This document shows, in pieces, positions 33,503 through 41,850 of a stretch of 64,000 nt of DNA (position 1 is the first letter of the stretch; each line of letters starts with the position of its first letter). The position numbers and the translations under genes are program-made. The stretch is from Gymnothorax reevesii (Eukaryota; Chordata; Actinopteri; Anguilliformes; Muraenidae): NCBI GenBank assembly GCA_029721435.1, contig CM056592.1, positions 35,227,611-35,291,610 of the forward strand, given 5' to 3'. The notes beneath the pieces are model-generated. The model saw only the letters and a list, made by a program, of their open reading frames with translations. It was not told where the DNA came from and did no database searches.

Positions 33503-36041
33503 TGCAGCTGCGGGCTTCAGTCGATGTTCGCTAAGTCTGTCGCCTTAAACGAGCGATCCGCGTTCGTTTGTGCGGGACGGACGGCTCTGTGTTTGAGTAT
33601 TCGCAGTGCCGCGGCGGTGAAAATGCGTTTCTTATCTCTCCCCCTGCAGTTACGGCCGAGTCTATGCAACGGCAGACCCGTATCACCACACAATCGGCCC
33701 TGCTGCCACGTACAGCGTCGGAACTATGGTGAGTCCCGGCCCGTCCCTCGCGCGCCTCGCCATTTAATCGCAGGCGCAGCTGAGCCGCAGAAAGCAGGAA
33801 TTCAGAGGCAGTCAAATTATTGAGCGTTTGTGTCTGGGGGGGAGGTGGGGGGGGAAGCCGTGCGACGGTTGTTGTGTCTGAGCTGCTCGAAACCGAGCTG
33901 TTTTAGCACAACCTGCTGGAGCTACGCAGAACTCCCTCACACACAGGAGCGGAGGGAATGCGGAGTGAGTGGGCGCCTCACTCATTTTCTGTGCATCAGT
34001 ATAAGAACATTCATGTTTCGCTGCTTTGAGAACAGCTATTTTTAGGTCTGCTTTGTGTGCGTGAGTGTTGAGATAAAGAGATAGAGTGACGAGCCAAGAG
34101 AAAAGTAAACGAATAATTTTTTAGAGGCTGAACCTTCTACAATGTGCCTTTTCTGTGACTGCTGATTACAAAGTTTTCAGCCCCTAAAGTTGTTGCCACT
34201 TCAGTAAATGAAAAGGGATGTTGCATCTCAGAATTCACATTTGGTTTAATTTAACTTCCCTGCATAAATTCAATGAAAACAAGTTTCACGGCAGATTTGT
34301 TTTTTTTTTCTCTATTATTCCCTGGGTATAAATTTGAAATTTTGCAGGGAAGCGGTCGAACTGTTAATGTTTGTTTTTAGCTAGCTTTTGCAGCTAACAT
34401 CAAAGATGAAAAAAAAAAATCTCAAAAGCAAAACCAAAAAGAAAAAGAGAGAAACCGTGTACAATTTGTTTTCTCGTTTTGCGGCTGTGGGTAGGAACTT
34501 GAGGACTTTTCGAAAAGATTAACGACCATCAAGCGCGTGCGGCGGCGTGCCGTGGGAGATTAAAGGAAGGGAGAGATAGAACGAAGGAACGAGAGCCTGA
34601 AAAAAAATGATTCCATCGCACCCACCTCCCCTGCCCACGAGGTTTATCGGACGAGTGCTCTGCTTTAGACAAATGACTCGAATTTACCGAGCCGACATGC
34701 GTGTGATTTCTAAAACCGTGCAATTCCCCGGTGCAGCTGCTAGCTAAAAGCTTTCATTAATTAAGACAATTTTTTTCCTCTTCATTTGCTTAATTAAAAC
34801 TGTGGCCTGTGTTGCTGAAGTTTTTTCTTTCTTCTTTTTTCAAATTTTCTTCCCTTTCTTTCCACTGCAGTTTCCCCCCTTTTAACCAAACAAAACTCGT
34901 TCCCTCCCTTTTACCCTTCATAAACCCATGGGGGACGAGGGCGGAACGAAATGGCGGACCGGTAGTGAATAAACGGAATGGCGTCAGAGGTGCACGGTGT
35001 AGAACTGCTGCAAAGTGCAAGCGCTCGCTTGCAAAGCTAATACTGCTACGGCTTTTAATTATTTAATCATATTTGATTAGTAGTTCCTAAGGAAAGAGGA
35101 ATGTTTTCGCTCATTCAATAATGAGCTCCTCTGAGGCTGCCAGAAATTCTCTTTGCAGATTGCCACTGCACTGAAAATTGCAAATTTATGCCACGATTAT
35201 GAAAAGTTTTGCATGAGCGAGAGGGTTCCCTAAAATTAGGGGAATTTAGCCTTTGAAGATCTTGAGTTTTGCCCTTGGAGGCCGGGCGAACAGCGCTTCA
35301 CTTTTAGCTGAGCATGATGTACATTTGTTCGGCCCGGTGTACCAAAGCCAAGCTGGAGTTGTAGAAATGCCTTTCTATGGTACTTTCATGCAGGAGGAGT
35401 TGTAGAAAGCCTTTCTATGGTATCTACATGCAGCTAGCAAGGCAGGATATCTTCTTTTAAGCATGAAAAGATAAATCTCTTCCTGAAGTCCCCTGGGCTT
35501 GGTTTGATCTGTGATAGTGAGGTAATCTGCAAGACTTGGAGTCTAAAGAATTTCTTTTTCAGTAAGCGTAGATGAGGTTTTTAAGGAAATTTGTATTTTC
35601 CAGTTGCGTTCATTATTCGCACATTAAGCCTGTTTCCTGGAGGGACTGTATCAGCCAGCAGTACAGATGCGGAGTACTCTTTAAACTGCCCTGAATTTCT
35701 GTAAATTGCTTGAGCATACTGAAGTGAGTATGTGACATCACCAGTTTTGTCAGGTTTTCACTACCGAGTCGCTCCTTATTCAAAGATTCAGTCCACAAAC
35801 GGGCTGTTTCTCCAATTACCCGCGCACGAATCTGTCCGGTATGCACAAAGTTTTCTTAATCGTATCCTCCCTAATAACACACCTGTCCAAAGTGAGTCTG
35901 CAGAAAAAAGGGAAGAAAATTTTTGCAAAAAAGAAGTCAACAATCAAGCTTTCTTCTTTACACTGATTGGAACTTTTTTCATCTTTGATGTTGCAGGCTA
36001 GCCTATACAGAGGAGGGTACAGTCGCTTCACTCCGTACTAA
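2182..36041 (+). CDS. rbfox3: rbfox3 (RNA-binding Fox-1 homologue 3, NeuN), 3' ten coding exons
   Basis: RBFOX3 is a neuronal nuclear RNA-binding protein that binds (U)GCAUG in pre-mRNA and controls alternative exons. Coding exons are 2182-2316, 12021-12074, 14016-14108, 15473-15533, 19068-19121, 26516-26648, 27597-27636, 31519-31583, 33650-33728 and 35997-36041. All introns are GT-AG and the phases agree. The joined frame is 252 codons plus TAA. In this numbering the RRM spans about residues 25-100, with RNP2 LHVSNI at 26-31 and RNP1 GFGFVTF at 64-70. A Pro-rich/Arg-Gly segment follows (134-177), then a Tyr/Ala-rich tail and the end [10 protein letters not shown]. Paralogue choice rests on remembered human sequences: [22 protein letters not shown] and [15 protein letters not shown] match RBFOX3 and differ from RBFOX1 and RBFOX2. 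The N-terminal exons lie outside the window, so the gene is partial at its 5' side. Fish a/b copy not decided. Confidence 0.95.
5356..5725. repeat. CA-rich compound microsatellite/minisatellite
   Basis: (CA)n runs interrupted by several diverged copies of a unit with the core AAAAGACGTG(C/T)TCA (near 5465, 5523, 5562 and 5594). This gives a higher-order repeat on top of the dinucleotide repeat. Open frames of His-Thr or Cys-Val type here are artefacts of the repeat. Confidence 0.9.
6310..6480 (-). repeat. tRNA-derived SINE-like fragment
   Basis: On the minus strand, from about 6475, there is a GGCGCGGCAGTTATGG A-box-like stretch. About 40 bases further is GGTTCCAATCCC, close to the RNA polymerase III B-box GGTTCGAATCC (plus-strand 6410-6422). 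It is too diverged for a working tRNA. The 3' body and exact ends are uncertain. Confidence 0.4.
7015..8040. repeat. Diverged interspersed repeats with duplicated segments
   Basis: Segments near 7177-7250 and 7623-7690 share GGATTGTAC(A/G)GGAC, then GATGTGATGT and TTTAGTATGATG. A second shared motif is ATTAT(C/G)NCCAAATTTG at about 7124 and 7809. The downstream GTAGCAGCTAGT end resembles a Helitron 3' end. Family assignment is not secure. Confidence 0.4.
9900..11130. promoter_or_regulatory. Possible conserved non-coding block (homeodomain-core rich)
   Basis: Non-repetitive sequence with several TAATTA/ATTA cores (for example 10894-10899, 10948-10960 and 11062-11067), next to a CpG-rich part (10225-10460). 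Such composition is common in vertebrate developmental enhancers. Conservation cannot be tested here, so this is an inference. Confidence 0.25.
12021..12074 (+). CDS. rbfox3: rbfox3 exon B: 54-nt RRM exon
   Basis: Encodes [18 protein letters not shown] (residues 46-63), the second strand and loop of the RRM. The length is exactly the 54 nt typical of the family and both ends are in phase 0. The acceptor is CTCTCCGCAG and the donor is CAAG|GTAAGT. The translation is identical to the remembered RBFOX consensus across paralogues, so this exon alone would not distinguish them. Confidence 0.97.
13931..13978 (+). promoter_or_regulatory. Long polypyrimidine (CT)n tract upstream of the 93-nt exon
   Basis: About 48 bases of almost pure C/T, ending 37 bases before the exon at 14016, followed by a GC-rich CACCCC/GGCGCCGCTCGCAG acceptor. 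It can serve as a U2AF/PTB binding tract. The unusual distance from the AG, with G/C in between, suggests a regulated or weak acceptor. Confidence 0.5.
14016..14108 (+). CDS. rbfox3: rbfox3 exon C: 93-nt RNP1 exon
   Basis: Encodes 31 residues (64-94) starting with the RNP1 motif GFGFVTFE; Phe65 and Phe67 are the stacking residues that read the GCAUG core. [11 protein letters not shown] favours RBFOX3 over the HGTVVEGRKIE of RBFOX1 and RBFOX2. The length of 93 nt and phase 0/0 mean it can be skipped without a frameshift. In this family, skipping the equivalent exon removes RNP1 and gives a form that cannot bind RNA. A long CT tract (13931-13978) lies upstream. TGCATG motifs lie on both sides. 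Confidence 0.97.
15473..15533 (+). CDS. rbfox3: rbfox3 exon D: 61-nt end of RRM
   Basis: Encodes [20 protein letters not shown] (residues 95-114) and the first base of Gly115. This closes the RRM with the last strand and the start of the linker. It has the family length of 61 nt. The acceptor is GAAAACAG with a weak pyrimidine tract and the donor is ATG|GTAAGC. The first coding bases are GTAAAC, themselves donor-like. The KKVANPY segment differs from the KKTVNPY and KKTGNPY forms remembered from RBFOX1 and human RBFOX3. Confidence 0.96.
16104..16526. repeat. Dispersed non-autonomous repeat with internal duplication
   Basis: It begins near ATTACCTCCGCCACTGAGGT and ends GGTGGAGGTATGCGCTCTAC...GCCGTCTAGTT. 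The ends carry inverted ACCTCCRCC motifs. Two internal copies (about 16180-16290 and 16350-16455) share AACTCAAAA(A/C)GTTAT, GGCA(A/C)(A/G)A... and AGGAAGAG. I recognise this as a widespread fish repeat but cannot name its class securely; the CTAGT end would fit a Helitron-like origin. Confidence 0.5.
16741..16792. repeat. (ATTA)n low-complexity tract
   Basis: About 50 bases built from TTAAT/ATTA units (AATTAATTAATTAATTAATA). It is a simple repeat, although it presents many homeodomain cores. Confidence 0.8.
16865..17056. mobile_element. TTAA-flanked, piggyBac-type miniature element, copy 1
   Basis: It is bounded by TTAA at 16865-16868 and 17053-17056. The terminal inverted repeats TTAACCCTTTGAGCGCCG and (reverse complement) TTAACCCTTTCAGTGCCG match at 16 of 18 positions. 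An internal perfect 16-bp inverted repeat (16923-16938 with 16976-16991) makes a hairpin. There is no coding capacity. TTAA targets and CCCTTT ends are typical of piggyBac-derived MITEs. Confidence 0.65.
17620..17780. mobile_element. TTAA-flanked, piggyBac-type miniature element, copy 2
   Basis: Same orientation and family as the copy at 16865. TTAACCCTTTGAGCGCC and the following about 90 bases (AAAAATGTAGTTATCC, GCTGTTGAAAACCTATC, TTTGATATCTTAC) are shared. The right end is degraded (GCGCTGAAAG followed by TGTTTATTAA) and about 30 bases around the hairpin are deleted. Confidence 0.6.
18580..18895. repeat. TG-rich degenerate microsatellite
   Basis: A pure (TG)n run at about 18580-18600 is followed by about 300 bases of GTCTGTGTGT-like degenerate sequence. 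Both strands carry long spurious frames rich in Cys/Val or His/Thr. Confidence 0.85.
19068..19121 (+). CDS. rbfox3: rbfox3 exon E: 54-nt exon [17 protein letters not shown]
   Basis: Completes Gly115 and encodes residues 116-132 plus the first base of Val133. The acceptor is CCCTGAAG and the donor is GCAG|GTAAAC. GPEFYA is the RBFOX3 form (remembered alternatives: SPEFYA in RBFOX1, GPELYA in RBFOX2). The phases join correctly to both neighbours. Confidence 0.95.
20848..21190. repeat. CA-rich degenerate microsatellite
   Basis: ACACAC runs mixed with ACATGCATG/ACGCATGC pieces. It is simple repeat with no supported gene. Confidence 0.8.
22500..22830. promoter_or_regulatory. Possible conserved non-coding block
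   Basis: Unique A/T-rich sequence with GCTAATTGC, CTTAATTGTT and GATAATTAAGCC cores and no simple repeat. It resembles intronic enhancers by composition only. Confidence 0.2.
25207..25297. repeat. 27-bp perfect inverted repeat (hairpin) inside the pogo-like element
   Basis: GTCAAAGAAAGAAATACTGG and the next seven bases (25207-25233) are repeated as the exact reverse complement at 25271-25297, with an A/T-rich loop of 37 bases. It sits at the deletion edge of the transposase fragment, so it probably formed during an aberrant repair event. Confidence 0.8.
25320..25667 (-). pseudogene. pogo-like transposase N-terminal fragment, frameshifted
   Basis: On the minus strand, a Met at 25667 starts [20 protein letters not shown] followed by [10 protein letters not shown] and [18 protein letters not shown]. 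This resembles the Psq-type helix-turn-helix at the N-terminus of pogo/CENP-B-like transposases (MTRKYKRK... is common in fish copies). Between about 25500 and 25440 the frame changes. The continuation [21 protein letters not shown] and [19 protein letters not shown] matches the next conserved part of that family. Similarity then stops near 25320, so the DDE domain is missing. Not a host gene. Confidence 0.65.
26516..26648 (+). CDS. rbfox3: rbfox3 exon F: 133-nt Arg/Gly and poly-Pro exon
   Basis: Encodes residues 133-177. It has a [24 protein letters not shown] stretch (Arg/Gly-rich), then [16 protein letters not shown] with five consecutive prolines. The acceptor is GTCTCCGCAG and the donor is GGAGC|GTGAGT. 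The C-terminal half of RBFOX proteins recruits other splicing factors; the Arg/Gly patch and proline run are visible, but partner binding is known only from the family. GC content is higher than in the flanking intron. Confidence 0.95.
27320..27346. repeat. A-homopolymer
   Basis: A run of about 26 A, followed closely by CAGC and a T9 run. Simple repeat in the 948-bp intron between exons F and G; nothing else is notable in that intron. Confidence 0.85.
27597..27636 (+). CDS. rbfox3: rbfox3 exon G: 40-nt exon of brain type ([13 protein letters not shown])
   Basis: Completes Ala177 and encodes residues 178-190. The 40-nt length and the sequence [13 protein letters not shown] correspond to the brain-specific B40 exon of RBFOX1 rather than its muscle M43 alternative (VVYQEPVYGNKLLQ), as remembered. 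The acceptor is TTTTCTCAG and the donor is CTAC|GTAAGT. I noticed no 43-nt alternative exon in the flanking introns, but a reading by eye could miss one. Confidence 0.93.
28395..28490 (+). repeat. Weak tRNA-like (SINE-like) fragment
   Basis: GTGGTGCAACGG (A-box-like) is followed about 50 bases later by CGGTTGAGTCC (B-box-like). There is no convincing cloverleaf. It may be the worn head of a tRNA-derived SINE, or chance. Confidence 0.2.
30560..30773. mobile_element. Foldback miniature element with about 48-bp inverted termini
   Basis: The left arm (30560-30608) and right arm (30723-30773) are imperfect reverse complements. Both contain CACTCTTATC(C/G)AGAA and GGCTTTCAT, and the ends read TAGGGCAAAGG and (reverse complement) CAGAGCAATGG. 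The middle CCTGATTCTACTAATCAACC is familiar from abundant fish repeats. TAG/CAG ends hint at the hAT type, but I could not identify an 8-bp target duplication. Confidence 0.55.
31519..31583 (+). CDS. rbfox3: rbfox3 exon H: 65-nt Tyr/Ala-rich exon
   Basis: Encodes [11 protein letters not shown], then a run of seven alanines, then YSD (residues 191-211) and two bases of Ser212. The acceptor is TTGACAG and the donor is CAG|GTAAGA. Tyr-rich low-complexity sequence in this region of RBFOX proteins supports higher-order assembly of splicing complexes; that is family knowledge. The alanine run differs in length between species and paralogues. Confidence 0.94.
31584..33649. other. rbfox3 intron, 2.1 kb
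   Basis: Mostly unique sequence with (CT)n tracts at about 32248-32271, 32888-32950 and 33257-33270, an A run (33476-33490) and one TGCATG (32476). No alternative exon recognised. Confidence 0.65.
32888..32950. repeat. (CT)n microsatellite
   Basis: About 60 bases of CTCTCT with rare interruptions. Similar shorter tracts occur at 32248-32271 and 33257-33270 in the same intron. Confidence 0.9.
33650..33728 (+). CDS. rbfox3: rbfox3 exon I: 79-nt exon ending SVGTM
   Basis: Completes Ser212 and encodes [26 protein letters not shown] in residues 213-238; it begins after CCCCTGCAG and ends ACTATG|GTGAGT in phase 0. [11 protein letters not shown] followed by GTM is strongly diagnostic for RBFOX3. 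As remembered, the canonical human RBFOX3 protein stops right after this segment (SIGTM). This makes the next exon choice important: either 35997 with a longer tail or a terminal exon that starts with a stop codon. Confidence 0.95.
33729..35996. other. rbfox3 intron before the last coding exon, 2.3 kb
   Basis: A/T-rich. It contains one TGCATG (35210) and a two-copy tandem duplication (35355-35433). No coding exon was recognised between exons I and J, although RBFOX1 has an extra alternative exon at this place. Confidence 0.6.
35355..35433. repeat. Two-copy tandem duplication, period 41
   Basis: GGAGTTGTAGAAATGCCTTT and GGAGTTGTAGAAAGCCTTTC begin units at 35355 and 35396. Both continue CTATGGTA...CATGCAG. 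Each unit has a small palindrome TAGAAAGCCTTTCTA-like core. Confidence 0.85.
35997..36041 (+). CDS. rbfox3: rbfox3 exon J: last coding exon, [14 protein letters not shown] and stop
   Basis: Encodes the final 14 residues (239-252) and a TAA at 36039-36041. The acceptor is TTTGATGTTGCAG. The tail [10 protein letters not shown] has the basic residues followed by Pro-Tyr that form a PY-type nuclear import signal; the equivalent FAPY/FTPY ends keep RBFOX proteins nuclear. Replacing this exon would be expected to change nuclear retention. The 3' UTR follows directly. Confidence 0.94.
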   Translation, partial: ASLYRGGYSRFTPY

Positions 36042-36699
36042 AGCGAGAGAAACGATGTCCCGACAAAACATAAACAAACAAACACCTCCTTCTTCATGGG
36101 AAATTACATATAACAAAAAGCTTCCAGGTCACACCGCTGACCCTACCCCCGACACCCTCTCAAGTCGATGTTATATTTGAAGAATACTCTATTATTATCT
36201 TACTCTGTAATTATTTTCTGGGATGTTTTTCTTTATATGATGTTAATTTCATGTATTTATTTGTATGATAATGTGTACCTTGCTCTGTCTGTCTGTAAGG
36301 GGGGGGGGACTCATTTGTGAAGAGGACACCAAAAAAAAAAGAAGGGAGACGTGGGGGGGGGAAATGGGCGAAGTCCTTCTGAGCATGCTCGTTTCTAAGA
36401 TGGCTGTCTCTTTTCGGAAACAGTGTTAAAAAAAAAAAGGAAGAGTAGGCCCTCCAAAGCCAAAAGCAGGCTCGTATATCAGGTTTAGAAGTTGTCAGCA
36501 CTATTAGTGCAAATTTTAAGACGCAGGAGACAAAATGGCCGCTAGTCACTGGGGTGCCTTGGCTAGCTGAGCAGTTTGGGCTGCTTTTAGACAAAGTACC
36601 TGTCGGTGGCCACAAAAATGAAAAAAACAAATTGGTTAAGTGGTAGGACAAGCCGGGTCGAGATCGGCTAAGGGACCGGAGGTGATAATGATGCTGTTG

Positions 36700-37060
36700 C
36701 TGAGGACGAGGTCGCTTTAATGCCCAGATCAGTCTTCATTACGGAAGTGGTCAGGCCACGGCGGCAGAGCTCGATCACCCGCCGTGAGGGGATCTTGCGC
36801 CGCCACCGAAACCGTTCGTTACGGCCTCCGGCAACAAGATGCACGACCTCCCGCATTGTCCCTCTCTCCCTCCCTCCGTCCCTAACTTCTTCTCGGCAGA
36901 GCCGGGGTGAAGGCAGGTCGTTTTCCCGGAGTCTCCGAGTATGCTCATTAGGACGGCGCCCGAGCCGACGCGTCGAAAAAAGGGGTCCGGCGGGGCTATC
37001 GGCGGCTCTCTCATTTCATTTGTCGGAGGTGTTTAGCGCTCGGCCCTTATTCAATTAAGG
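36700..37060. other. CpG-rich block inside the probable 3' UTR
   Basis: A local rise in CpG and GC (CGGCGGCAGAGC, GCGCCGCCACCGAAACCG, CGGCGCCCGAGCCGACGCGT) inside otherwise ordinary sequence. It could be an intragenic CpG island. No exon, TATA element or open frame of substance is associated with it. Confidence 0.35.
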
Positions 37061-40000
37061 GAGAGGGGATAGAGCCGGGCGATGTGAGAGGATGAAATGA
37101 GAGTGCCAGGGAGAGCTCCGGTCGGGGATGCATCAGTGTTTTAGTGAAATCAGTGGGCTGTTGTACTAGTGTGAAGGTACTTGCAGTAGAGTACCGCAAA
37201 GAAAAAGACGGGGGGAAAAAAAAACGACTGTATCCCATTGCCACTGGCTGGTTTTAAGGGCTGAATGCTTCTGCCGTCCTCTGACGTTCCGTGGCAGAAC
37301 CTAAAGGTTTCGCTTCTCAGAGTTACGTATCATTAGCTACCTGAAGTCTAGCGCGAAGCCGAATCGCTGGACGTGTTTGCTTCTCATTACGAAGACACTG
37401 CCTCATTTAATGGCTTAAGCACTGCGAATCCTCGCAACCCGCACTCTTATGCACGAGCTCCATTATTCACTCGAACCAAAAAAACAGGCTCCTGAATCCG
37501 TCTACCTCGGGCTAATACAGAGTGGGGAAAAAAAACTGAGTGAAGTATGAAATTGTGATAACCACTGGGAAGATGGGAGACTTTCCTTTGAAAAGGAGCG
37601 AGGAGGCAGGTTAGCGGGAAACTCTTGTTGCCGGGAATCGATTGATCTCAATCAGACTGCATCCACCGTGCAGCTCGGACACCCATGAAAGCAATCACGT
37701 CTGAGTTAGAAATTGAGGGCATTTAGTTGCGTAGCATACAGAACATCTCAACTTCCTCCTCGAGAGATCCACTGACACATAGAGGCAGAATTTGGGGACG
37801 GGGGGGGGGATGGGTAAAGATCGAGTGAAAGCAAACTATGGAGAAAGTCCCCACTCCAGATAGACCTCAGCTTCATTCGTATCACTTCCCCAAAGACTGA
37901 AGCGATACTTTAGCGAGCTTCTCCCAGATTGAGGTTAAGATCGACGCTGCTCTTTTGCGAAGCGTTCTCTCAAGGTGACACCCCCACCCCTCCCCCACTC
38001 ACTTCAGAGCCCAGCTCTTTGTAAACATCCCCGGCAAAGGGCCCGGCGATAACAGGACCCGGCCATTCCCGAGAACAGAGGAGGGGGAAACCAATAATCC
38101 TCGGAGTGGAAGTGAAATAGTGTCAGCTCGTTTCCGAGCCGCAGAGAGCGTTGATCATGTCCCTTTCGCTGAGGAGTGTACGCACATACACACTGCACAG
38201 TAAATAGCCGCCTGCCTCCAATGGAATTGTAAGGGGAGTTATAGGAGGGGGGAGGACCAGGGAGGGGACCTGCTGAAAACCAGCATCCGAGGCAATTTAC
38301 TTCTCAGATTAAAGATAACACCATTCAGTCAATAACCACTGATCTCATTTGAAGATACACTGGACTACCTCCGCGCACAGTGGAGCCAGCTCAGGCGATT
38401 ACCCTGGCTGCTGTTGCAGCAGCTCCAGACGGTTTTGTCCTCCCCGCGCGTTTTAAAATGAGAAGTCTGCGATTATGAAATACGGATCAGATCAAATGAT
38501 TTTTTTTTTTTTTTTAATATTTCGTCTCCGAGCGAGGAGGGAGCGCGGGAGAAACCTGAAGTCAAAAATATTTCACCCTTCGCCGTGCGTAGCTTTCGGG
38601 CTCCGTTTTGCCGATTTGGAGGTTCTACCCTGTCGGTAAGGCCACTGTCTGAAAAAATGCGGCAGGTGTAGTCACAGCTATGCCCCCCCGGGCTCACCGA
38701 AGGGTGGGGTCCGTGATCCGCTGTCGGCAGCGGTGCTCATTCTGCAAACCACTGAGCAGAGCTGATTTCATTCTCCCACCCCCACCAGAATCGAGGCAGC
38801 CTCTCTGGATCCACTTCACAGACGCCGCTGCCCTCTCAATCACCGATAGTCACTTACGCAAGGGGCGCACACACACACACACACACAGAGACTCACACAC
38901 TCACACGCACAAGCGCGCATCCCTTTCAGGTTTCAGGGGGAAAATCGTCTCAGGATCCAAAGCAGGAAACACAATTTTCTGGGAATGAGGCCCGCTTTGA
39001 TTCAAAAACTCCCCCGGGAACAATTTCAGGTTATTTGCGTTTTTTTCCTTTCTTCCCCCTCTCCCTCTCGCCCTCCTCTTCCCAAGGCTCCCGTCAGGCC
39101 GTGTTCCCCGGAGCAAATTCTGTGGGAACGCTCCGTCGCTTAGGGTCTGACTGAATGAGAGAACGCCTATGTTTACCGCGGAGCTCGTGGTCCGGGTGCC
39201 TTTCGCATCCTTTTAACGCCGTTTCACAGACCTCGGCGAACAGCATAGTTTGTCGGCTCCTGGAAACCCTTCCTGCCTATCAAAAGTGAGCTCAGAAGGC
39301 CGTCTGTCTTTGATTTATCATTCGTCCTCGCCGTGAGTTACGTTGACACGCTATTCGTCGAGATGTTATCAGTTTTCGCCCTCAGCATTCCTGATGTTCC
39401 ACAGATAAATACAGGCAGCTTGTACCGTACACTGAGGTGCAATATTTCAATGAACATTTTACTCAGCGTTTACTAACTTCTACCTTTCATTATATTTGTC
39501 TTTTTAAATCTGCTATAATAGTTAAAACCAGTTTTGTTTCATTCAGTGTTATTGCTGTGCTTTGGGCGAGATTATAAATCTGTTTTTCGCACAGGTGCAC
39601 AGGCGACAGTACTGAAAATGTATCCGACGACAAAATAAAAGCCTAAAATTCATAACCTAAAACCAGCTGTAATGTGGGAATGGAATACTCGCAGTTTGAA
39701 AAGCTGTTATCAGCAAATGTAAATAGTGTTACGCGTCTGAGAGGTTACTTTCTATATTCTGGTTCATGGCGCTATGCATATTTTCACTTTCATTTTACTT
39801 ATTTTCAATGTTTACAAGGTGTTATATTTATAAATCTTACACTTACACATGCCAGTACTCGTGTATTATAGTATGAGGTGTTAAAATATAGTCATTATTA
39901 GCATATTACAAAGAATATGATATTATTATCATTAGATTCAAAGAAGTGTAGAACAATGATCTAGATAAAATATTCTTCCTTTTATATACTAATATTATGT

Positions 40001-40180
40001 ACTTAGGGTTACACTGTAGGGACATTTTTATATAATTAAAAAGGCTTTAAAACATATTGTTTATACCATTTTTTTGAAGAGGAGAGATAGCTGATGTATT
40101 TGTATGTGTTTCTGATCAAATTATTCTGTGAAGTGTGTGTTTGTTGAATGTATAAAACTGTGTCAAAGTAACTACCAGGA

Positions 40181-40186
40181 ATTAAA
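40181..40186 (+). terminator. Candidate polyadenylation signal ATTAAA
   Basis: ATTAAA lies at the end of an A/T-rich stretch and is followed within 20-50 bases by the T/G-rich sequence TTGGTTTGATTTGTTG, the usual arrangement of a cleavage site. It would give a 3' UTR of about 4.1 kb. Confidence 0.4.
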
Positions 40187-40205
40187 GCTGCTCTCTGATG
40201 ATACA

Positions 40206-41811
40206 TTGGTTTGATTTGTTGCGTCAGTTCGAGGTGACGTACACGGTTTTAAATGACTTTCCTCTGCGTCCTCTCCGCTGCACCGCTGAAGCACTGGAGG
40301 CTGCTCGGGGACACCGAGTAAATATTTGAGCCAATCTCGGTGAGAATCGTCTGTGAGAAATAAATAAATAAGAGTTGGCTGGTTAAAATGTCTCTGTGTT
40401 GCCCCAGTTTAATTTGCATCTGCATTACAGTTTGAAACTGGGGGGGTAAACGCACTCTCATCAAACTCACTAAGGGCTGTAATAAACCTGTTTGTGTGGA
40501 CAGGATTGGGATTATGAGAACCGTTCTGCTTTCTGAATCACTTCCTGCTCAGGTTGCTTTCAGTCCTGTCTGCTCTCTCTTTGCACTGTCAAACACTATA
40601 TTAAACCCTCGCAATTCGCTGCACAGCTGAAGTCATTCAGTTAACTTGATGGCCCGAAAAAGGTACTCGTCAAAATTTTGCGTTTGTTTAATTTCGAAGC
40701 GTTTCTCTTAAATTTGAGGTAGACTGAGATTGTTGGAATGGAAGGCGTGATGAATATGGAATATGGTCACAAAGTTTCAGCAGTAGACAGAAAAAATGTC
40801 GGAGGGGAGATGGCCGATGAATATTGAAGCTCGTCATCGGGTTTGATGTAATCTTTTCTCTAGCATGGATGCTGCAGTAGGATGCCAGTTTAATTGGCAC
40901 CTGTAATGTAGTCGTTCGCTTGATGGCACTGTGGCCCAGTGGCATTTTGTTTGGGAAAGCAGTCGTTACTCTCCACCACCATTTTAAGTTTGCTTTTAAA
41001 TATTTTACAGTAATGCTTTTATTGTTTTTTGAACATTGAATACTGAAAAGCGCTCAGTATTGAAAGACTCGCTGGTGTTTCTGTTTGATTACTCAACTGT
41101 TTCCGTTTGAAATTTAAGACCTTTTTGATTCTTCTTGATTTTAATCCCCACAAAGTTCTTTGATGTATTCTAATGTTCAGGATAGTTCACAGAGCAGCGG
41201 AAATTAAAGCAAAACTGAGCAATATCCTAGTATTTATTTGTCATTATTTTATCTTTGGAAAGCAGTGCTTAACATTCAAACAACATTTTGAAAAAACACC
41301 GTCTAATTAGTGTTTAAAAGTAGAGAAAGATTTGGGGGGGAAAAAAGATTCAGATAAACCCCCTGACTCTTTGAAGATTGTTAAGACGCAAAGAGAATGT
41401 CATTCCTGTGACATCAGCACATACCAGTGCCGTCTCAACCCCAAAATATCTTCCTAAAATCAACACCAAAATATCCAGTGGATTACGTTGGTCTAATTGG
41501 GAGATGATGGCCACTGCACACTAAAGAGTATGCACATTAAGTATGTAAATCTCAGCAGTCACAGGATTAGCTTTCTGCTGATATTTTGTCACGTCTCCTA
41601 CTGAAGCTCCAAGAGTGGTTCAGAGAGTGCATACATACTAAATAAACTGTTTAGATGAATGAACATTGATTCCAACATCTATGAGAATGGCTTGGAGTGA
41701 AAGTCAATCAAAGGAGCAGTAAAGATTGGCTAGTGTATTACCAGAGCGATATGGCGTGAGATTTAAGCTCGCATATACATGTGAGCAATTGCAGACATTC
41801 TGACACTAGCT

Positions 41812-41850
<39 letters not shown>

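Larger units (their letters stand above)
36042..40205 (+). other. rbfox3: Probable rbfox3 3' UTR (proximal polyadenylation form)
   Basis: Non-coding sequence that follows the stop codon with no break. It contains G and A tracts (36299-36430), a CpG-rich block (about 36700-37060) and a CA repeat (about 38867-38910). The last 700 bases become very A/T-rich in the manner of a 3' UTR end. The right edge is set by an ATTAAA at 40181 followed by TG-rich sequence. AATAAA at 39634 is an alternative nearer site. No cDNA is available here, so the end is an inference. Confidence 0.5.

Noticed and set aside
33729..35996. Extra alternative exon between exons I and J, as in RBFOX1
   Set aside because: No sequence resembling the RBFOX1 insert was noticed by eye. 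A translated search would be needed to exclude it fully.
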